Below are positions 7,188 through 10,156 of a stretch of DNA of 10,156 bases, piece after piece (the stretch's first letter is position 1; the number at the start of each line of letters is the position of its first letter). Origin of the DNA: Chitinispirillaceae bacterium (lineage in GTDB: Bacteria > Fibrobacterota > Chitinivibrionia > Chitinivibrionales > Chitinispirillaceae); contig JAFGOU010000427.1 in assembly GCA_016926315.1 (NCBI GenBank), positions 1 to 10,156 of the forward strand, in the 5' to 3' direction. The position numbers and the translations under genes are program-made. The notes under the pieces were generated by a model. That model was given only the letters and a program-made list of their open reading frames with translations, was not told the origin of the DNA and did no database searches.

Positions 7188-7325
7188 AATCCGTAATTAT
7201 ATGCTTCTATTGTAAAATTTATATTATTCTGACAATCAGAGCAAATAGGTAAGCACAATAATGTAAACAGGAGTTCGCAAATAAACAGTTTGGCTGCAGA
7301 TTTCCGGTAATTTTCAAGAAAAAGC
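7188..7325. other. AT-rich intergenic stretch upstream of the ilv promoter
   Basis: Together with its flanks this fills the gap between the divergent beta-helix gene and the ilv promoter. It is clearly richer in A and T than the surrounding genes. I see no credible gene. A 13-bp dyad TCTGA-CAA-TCAGA at 7228-7240, about 90 bp before the ilv -35 element, is the only symmetrical element and could be a regulator site. The AT-rich stretch could also act as an UP-like or curved element for the ilv promoter. Confidence 0.4.
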
Positions 7326-7354
7326 TTGACAATTTCATGTGGGGCGGTTATATT
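7326..7354 (+). promoter_or_regulatory. Sigma70-type promoter of the ilv operon
   Basis: TTGACA (7326-7331) is a perfect -35 hexamer. A 17-bp spacer follows, then TATATT (7349-7354), five of six to the -10 consensus. Counting -7 as 7354 places +1 at 7361 or, with a purine preference, at A7362, the A of the leader-peptide AUG. It is the only strong consensus promoter I see in the window and lies directly ahead of the attenuator. Confidence 0.85.
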
Positions 7355-7361
7355 ACTCATC

Positions 7362-7469
7362 ATGAAGTCATTAACTTCCGTTGTTACTCCTGTTTTTGTT
7401 CCTGTAGCGGTAGAACTGCTGCTGGTGGGTATTATTATCGTACCCACAGGGAGGGAAACGGGTTTTTGA
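7362..7469 (+). CDS. ilvL: ilv operon leader peptide (attenuation peptide)
   Basis: A 35-codon frame runs from ATG 7362 to TGA 7467-7469. Fifteen codons are for the operon's end products: eight Val, four Leu, three Ile. They occur as a Val-rich first part (residues 7-17: VVTPVFVPVAV) and a solid run LLLVGIIIV (residues 19-27), then PTGRETGF. This composition and its place ahead of a terminator and ilvB match the leader peptides of E. coli ilvBN and ilvGMEDA. Its role is to let ribosome stalling on uncharged Val-, Leu- or Ile-tRNA sense supply. No Shine-Dalgarno precedes the ATG, and the promoter puts the RNA 5' end at or one base before it, so translation is probably leaderless. The symbol is used by analogy. 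Confidence 0.88.
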   Translation: MKSLTSVVTPVFVPVAVELLLVGIIIVPTGRETGF

Positions 7470-7527
7470 CCTGAATGGCAAGCGCAAATTCAAGGCCCGT
7501 TTCCCCGAAAGGAAACGGGCCTTTTTT
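7389..7527 (+). promoter_or_regulatory. Transcription attenuator with alternative helices (protector, antiterminator, terminator)
   Basis: Four segments can form exclusive helices. Segment 1 (7389-7405) pairs with segment 2 (7446-7462) over 17 positions: 12 Watson-Crick, 4 G-U, one mismatch. Segment 2 (GGGAAACGGG, 7453-7462) pairs perfectly over 10 bp with segment 3 (CCCGTTTCCC, 7496-7505), extended by four more pairs (7463-7466 with 7492-7495, two of them G-U). Segment 3 instead pairs with segment 4 in the terminator (7492-7523). The Val/Leu/Ile codons lie across and just after segment 1, and the leader stop codon lies five bases after segment 2. Stalling should expose segment 2, form 2:3 and permit read-through; full translation should leave 3:4 and terminate. 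A local hairpin, GTGGGTA/TACCCAC (7425-7431/7441-7447), wraps the Ile codons and may act as a pause or extension of 1:2. Confidence 0.87.
7492..7527 (+). terminator. Attenuator terminator of the ilv leader
   Basis: GGCCCGTTTCC (7494-7504) and GGAAACGGGCC (7511-7521) form a perfect 11-bp stem closed by a CCGAAA loop. Two flanking A-T pairs extend it (7492-7493 with 7522-7523), and six U residues follow (7522-7527). It lies 22 bases after the leader stop and about 115 bases before ilvB. It is a strong intrinsic terminator. Confidence 0.93.
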
Positions 7528-7632
7528 ATTTCGCGTGGCCTGCGGAGGCGAGAAAAAGCGATAATTCCTTGATTAAACGCCTGAAAAGGTGGTATTTTCC
7601 CTTGGTTTTCCGCGCCCCGAGCGTAGCGGGAT

Positions 7633-7637
7633 GGAGG
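7633..7637 (+). promoter_or_regulatory. Ribosome binding site that decides the ilvB start (TTG)
   Basis: GGAGG at 7633-7637 is five bases before TTG 7643, whose product begins MKKTGSQILVDAL, the usual N-terminus of acetolactate synthases. The in-frame ATG at 7631 overlaps this site and has no useful ribosome site of its own. GTG 7589 has at best a weak one. Confidence 0.72.
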
Positions 7638-7642
7638 TTATT

Positions 7643-9385
7643 TTGAAGAAGACAGGCTCTCAGATTCTTGTCGATGCGCTTCAGCAGGAGGGTGTTGAGG
7701 TGCTTTTCGGGTATCCTGGCGGTCAGGTGATCCCCCTTTTCGACGCTTTGTACGACGTGGAAATCCCGCGGGTGGTCCTTGTGCGTCATGAGCAGGCCGC
7801 GGCGCACGCTGCCGACGGCTATGCTCGCACCACCGGGAAGGTGGGGGTGTGCCTGGCGACCTCCGGACCCGGAGCTACCAACCTGGTTACCGGTCTGGCC
7901 ACGGCCTATATGGATTCCATACCCATGGTGGCGCTCACTGGACAGGTGCCGACCCGCGTCCTTGGGAGCGACGCCTTTCAGGAGGCCGATATCGTTGGGA
8001 TCACCCGATCGGTCACCAAGCACAATTTCCTTGTTAAAACCATAGAGGAATTTGCCGAGGTGCTCAAGCAGGCGTTTTACATCGCCCGTACCGGGCGTCC
8101 CGGGCCGGTGCTTGTCGATATTCCCTCAGATGTGTCGCGCGCCGTGCTTGACGATTACCACTATCCTGAATCGGTGTCGATCCGTTCGTACAAACCCAAC
8201 CTGGTCGGTCACCCGATGCAGATTAAAAAGGCGGCGGAAGCGATAGCTGCCGCCAGAAAGCCGGTGATTTATGCGGGCGGCGGGGTCATCCTCTCCGGCG
8301 CACATGATGAGTTGCGGCGTCTCGCCGAAACGATCAACGCGCCGGTGACGCTCACGCTCATGGGGCTCGGGGGATTTCCCGGCGACCATCCGCTTTTTAT
8401 CGGCATGCCGGGAATGCACGGCTCGCGGGCCGCCAACACGGCTTTGCAGGAGACCGACCTTCTCATTTCGGTGGGCGTGCGGTTCGACGACCGCGTTACC
8501 GGCAACGTCGAACACTTTGCCCAGAACGCGAAGGTCATTCATCTCGACGTCGATCCAACCGCGATCGCGAAAATCATCAGGGTCGACATCCCGGTCGTTG
8601 GCGACGCCAGGGGCGTCCTTGCCGGGATCAACCGGATCGTCGCGCCGCGAACGGCGGACGCGTGGAACGACCGGATGCAGGAGATGACCGCCGGCGGGAT
8701 CTTTACCTACAAGCCGTCAGAGTCCGACGACGAGGTGAAGCCGCAGCTGGTGATCGAGACGCTGTATAAACTGACAAAAGGTAAGGCGGTGGTGGCGACC
8801 GACGTCGGCCAGCACCAGATGTGGACGGCGCATTATTACAAGTTCATCGAACCGCGGACGCTCCTGAGTTCGGGAGGTCTGGGCACCATGGGGTTCGGGT
8901 TGCCGGCGGCCATGGGCGCCGCGTTGTCGAATTCGGGAAAACCGGTGTTCGTTATCGCGGGCGACGGCGGCATCCAGATGAACATCCAGGAGCTGGCGAC
9001 CATTGCGCTCGAACGTATTCCGGTGAAAATCGTCATTCTCAACAACGGCTGGCTCGGCATGGTGCGGCAGTGGCAGGACCTGTTCCACGGCAAGAGGAGA
9101 AGCTCCACCTGTCTTCGCAGGCAGCCGGCCACCTGCGGCGAATGCAGGGGAAGCGCTTCGTGCACAAGGGCGGCCGCGTATGTGCCGGATTTTATCGCGC
9201 TGGCAAACAGTTACGGGATACCGGGTTTCCGCGCGCGGACCGTTCCCGAGGTGGAACCCGTGCTGTTGAAGGGCATGGCGGTCGACGGCCCGGCGCTCAT
9301 GGAGTTCGTGGTGGCCGAGGCCGAGAACGTTTTTCCGATGGTGCCGGCGGGAAAACCGCTCAGCGCCATCATGCTGGAGGGATGA
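7643..9385 (+). CDS. ilvB: Acetolactate synthase, catalytic large subunit
   Basis: This 580-residue ThDP enzyme (from TTG 7643) condenses two pyruvates to acetolactate, or pyruvate with 2-ketobutyrate, the first common step to Val, Leu and Ile. The PYR domain (about 1-165) has VLFGYPGGQVIPLFDAL (20-36), catalytic Glu E50 in RHEQAAAHAADGYAR, SGPGATNLVTG and GQVPTRVLGSDAFQE. A central FAD-type domain follows. The PP domain (about 375-540) has the ThDP/Mg motif GDGGIQMN...ILNN (G440 to N468) and GWLGMVRQWQDLF (469-481, W477). Pro103 and W477 occupy the positions known for herbicide sensitivity in this family. Oddly, residues about 487-511 form an insertion with four Cys (C490, C498, C501, C507) between the conserved GKR.S segment and YVPDFIALANSYGI. 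Most homologues I recall have only a few residues there. It is the first structural gene after the attenuator, and ilvN overlaps its stop codon. Confidence 0.96.
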   Translation: MKKTGSQILVDALQQEGVEVLFGYPGGQVIPLFDALYDVEIPRVVLVRHEQAAAHAADGYARTTGKVGVCLATSGPGATNLVTGLATAYMDSIPMVALTGQVPTRVLGSDAFQEADIVGITRSVTKHNFLVKTIEEFAEVLKQAFYIARTGRPGPVLVDIPSDVSRAVLDDYHYPESVSIRSYKPNLVGHPMQIKKAAEAIAAARKPVIYAGGGVILSGAHDELRRLAETINAPVTLTLMGLGGFPGDHPLFIGMPGMHGSRAANTALQETDLLISVGVRFDDRVTGNVEHFAQNAKVIHLDVDPTAIAKIIRVDIPVVGDARGVLAGINRIVAPRTADAWNDRMQEMTAGGIFTYKPSESDDEVKPQLVIETLYKLTKGKAVVATDVGQHQMWTAHYYKFIEPRTLLSSGGLGTMGFGLPAAMGAALSNSGKPVFVIAGDGGIQMNIQELATIALERIPVKIVILNNGWLGMVRQWQDLFHGKRRSSTCLRRQPATCGECRGSASCTRAAAYVPDFIALANSYGIPGFRARTVPEVEPVLLKGMAVDGPALMEFVVAEAENVFPMVPAGKPLSAIMLEG

Positions 9386-9867
9386 TGAACACGCATATTC
9401 TTTCGCTTCTCGTCGAAAACCGTCATGGAGCGCTTTCACGTATCGCCAACCTGTTTTCGGGCAGGGGATACAATATATCGAGTCTTACCGTCGCGGCGAC
9501 CGAGGATGATTCGGTGTCGAGGATGACCATCGTGGTGAGCGGCGATGAGGACATTCTTGAGCAGATTGTCAAGCAGCTCAACAAGCTCATCGACGTCATC
9601 AAGGTGATCGATTTTGTCAGCGAGCCGATCATCGAGCGGGAGCTGCTGCTCATCCGGATCGACACGTCGCGGGCGAACCGGCACGAGATACTTGATCTGT
9701 GCGATATCTTCAACGCGCACGTGGTAAGCGTTGCCCAGAAGTCGCTCGTGGTGGAACTTGCGGGGCCGACGGCGACGGTCGACGATTTTGTCGGGCTGGT
9801 CAAGCCGTTCGGCGTGCGCGAGCTGGTCCGGTCCGGTGCGGTTGCTATTGCACAACCCAAGAGTTAA
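9385..9867 (+). CDS. ilvN: Acetolactate synthase, regulatory small subunit
   Basis: This 160-residue protein (also called IlvH in some species) binds and stimulates the catalytic subunit and normally confers feedback inhibition by valine. The N-terminal ACT domain (about 3-76) has LLVENRHGALSRIANLFSGR (8-27) followed by GYNISSLTVAATED. G15 and N30 correspond to the valine-site residues G14 and N29 of E. coli IlvH, so valine control is probably kept. The C-terminal ACT-like domain (about 82-155) contains ELLLIRIDTSRANRHEI and FGVRELVRSGAVAI. Length is typical. GGAGG at 9376-9380 precedes ATG 9385 by four bases; this start overlaps the ilvB TGA by one base, which favours coupled translation. 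ATG 9382 immediately before it is a possible alternative. Confidence 0.95.
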   Translation: MNTHILSLLVENRHGALSRIANLFSGRGYNISSLTVAATEDDSVSRMTIVVSGDEDILEQIVKQLNKLIDVIKVIDFVSEPIIERELLLIRIDTSRANRHEILDLCDIFNAHVVSVAQKSLVVELAGPTATVDDFVGLVKPFGVRELVRSGAVAIAQPKS

Positions 9868-9868
9868 A

Positions 9869-9905
9869 AGTTACCGGTTGGCAGTTGACAGCCAAACGGG
9901 TAACT
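9869..9905 (+). repeat. Intercistronic hairpin between ilvN and ilvC
   Basis: The 95-bp gap between ilvN and ilvC holds an imperfect inverted repeat. AGTTACC (9869-9875) pairs with GGTAACT (9899-9905), and inside it GGTTGGC (9876-9882) pairs with GCCAAAC (9891-9897) with one mismatch and a bulged G. The loop is AGTTGACA. No U-run follows on the plus strand, so it is not a terminator. The segment also reads as weak 7-base units (TTGGCAG, TTGACAG), suggesting decayed short tandem repeats. It could set mRNA processing or stability between the two cistrons. Confidence 0.6.
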
Positions 9906-9962
9906 GAAAACCGTCAACTATAAAGGGTATAGGAAAACCAAACATTAAATAAAGGAGACGAT

Positions 9963-10156
9963 ATGGCAGTGATCAATTTTGGCGGCGTCAAGGAAACGGT
10001 CGTTACCCGCAAGGAGTTTTCGCTCGACAAGGCGCGAAAGACGCTTAAGAAAGAGGTCGTCGCGGTCATCGGCTACGGTGTGCAGGGCCCGGCACAGGCG
10101 CTCAACATGAAGGACAACGGGATCAACGTGATCATCGGCCAGGCGCAGGAATACAA
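9963..10156 (+). CDS. ilvC: Ketol-acid reductoisomerase, N-terminal part (continues past right edge)
   Basis: Sixty-four codons are visible. The enzyme converts acetolactate or acetohydroxybutyrate to the dihydroxy acid using NAD(P)H and Mg2+, the second step of branched-chain synthesis. [19 protein letters not shown] (1-19) and [20 protein letters not shown] (33-52) are the N-terminus and the Rossmann GxGxxG loop (G37, G39, G42) of an IlvC variant that differs from the commoner GYGSQGHA form. AAGGAG with its last base at 9957, five bases before the ATG, is a strong ribosome site. It is the third gene of the ilv operon; the hairpin upstream lacks a terminator tract, so read-through from ilvN is expected. 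Confidence 0.95.
   Translation, partial: MAVINFGGVKETVVTRKEFSLDKARKTLKKEVVAVIGYGVQGPAQALNMKDNGINVIIGQAQEY

Noticed and set aside
7160..7447. 95-residue minus-strand open frame opposite the ilv leader
   Set aside because: It lies antisense to the promoter and leader peptide. Its N-terminus (TSSSSTATG) is simply the complement of the leader codons, it has no ribosome site, and its composition is not protein-like.
8821..9384. Possible frameshift in ilvB, because a plus-strand frame runs on from inside ilvB into ilvN
   Set aside because: The ilvB frame keeps its conserved blocks before and after the odd Cys-rich segment and ends normally at 9385. The other frame shows no acetolactate synthase motif in the overlap and only becomes meaningful at the ilvN ATG.
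9869..9910. Rho-independent terminator between ilvN and ilvC
   Set aside because: The hairpin is followed by GAAAACC on the plus strand, with no U-run.
9885..9924. Internal promoter for ilvC (TTGACA at 9885 and TATAAA at 9919)
   Set aside because: The spacing is 28 bp, far from the 16-18 bp needed, and the TTGACA lies in the loop of the hairpin.

Overview
The window comes from a Gram-negative bacterium with fairly high GC content. Two exported or outer-membrane-type proteins and a cluster of glycan genes suggest this. The IlvC N-terminus ([11 protein letters not shown]) resembles the ketol-acid reductoisomerase variant I associate with Bacteroidota/Fibrobacterota and some spirochaetes, but I cannot fix the phylum from the sequence alone.

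Left part (1-4960): a divergently transcribed surface-glycan locus. On the minus strand a SAM-dependent methyltransferase (803-1426) is followed by a glycosyltransferase-like gene that runs off the left edge (1-779). On the plus strand are a GT4 glycosyltransferase (1547-2728), a secreted protein that looks like an outer-membrane beta-barrel (2800-3564), and a second GT4-type glycosyltransferase with a TPR-like tail (3584-4960). The likely joint role is to build, methylate and perhaps export or anchor a cell-surface polysaccharide.

Middle (4917-7057, minus strand): an exported right-handed beta-helix protein with thrombospondin type 3 calcium-binding repeats (5732-7057). It is followed by an intrinsic terminator whose U-tract stops three bases short of the start of rsmE (4917-5684), the 16S rRNA m3U1498 methyltransferase. 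rsmE overlaps the last glycosyltransferase tail to tail by 44 bp.

Right part (7326-10156, plus strand): an ilvB-ilvN-ilvC operon for branched-chain amino acid synthesis, controlled by what appears to be a complete ribosome-mediated transcription attenuator. A strong sigma70-type promoter (TTGACA-17-TATATT) places the transcript start on or next to the AUG of a 35-codon leader peptide in which 15 codons are Val, Leu or Ile. Downstream are mutually exclusive protector, antiterminator and terminator helices. ilvB (acetolactate synthase, large subunit) carries an unusual four-cysteine insertion next to its active-site loop. ilvN (regulatory subunit) overlaps it by one base, and ilvC begins after a 95-bp gap containing a hairpin. 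The attenuator, its apparently leaderless leader peptide and the cysteine insertion are the most interesting items here.
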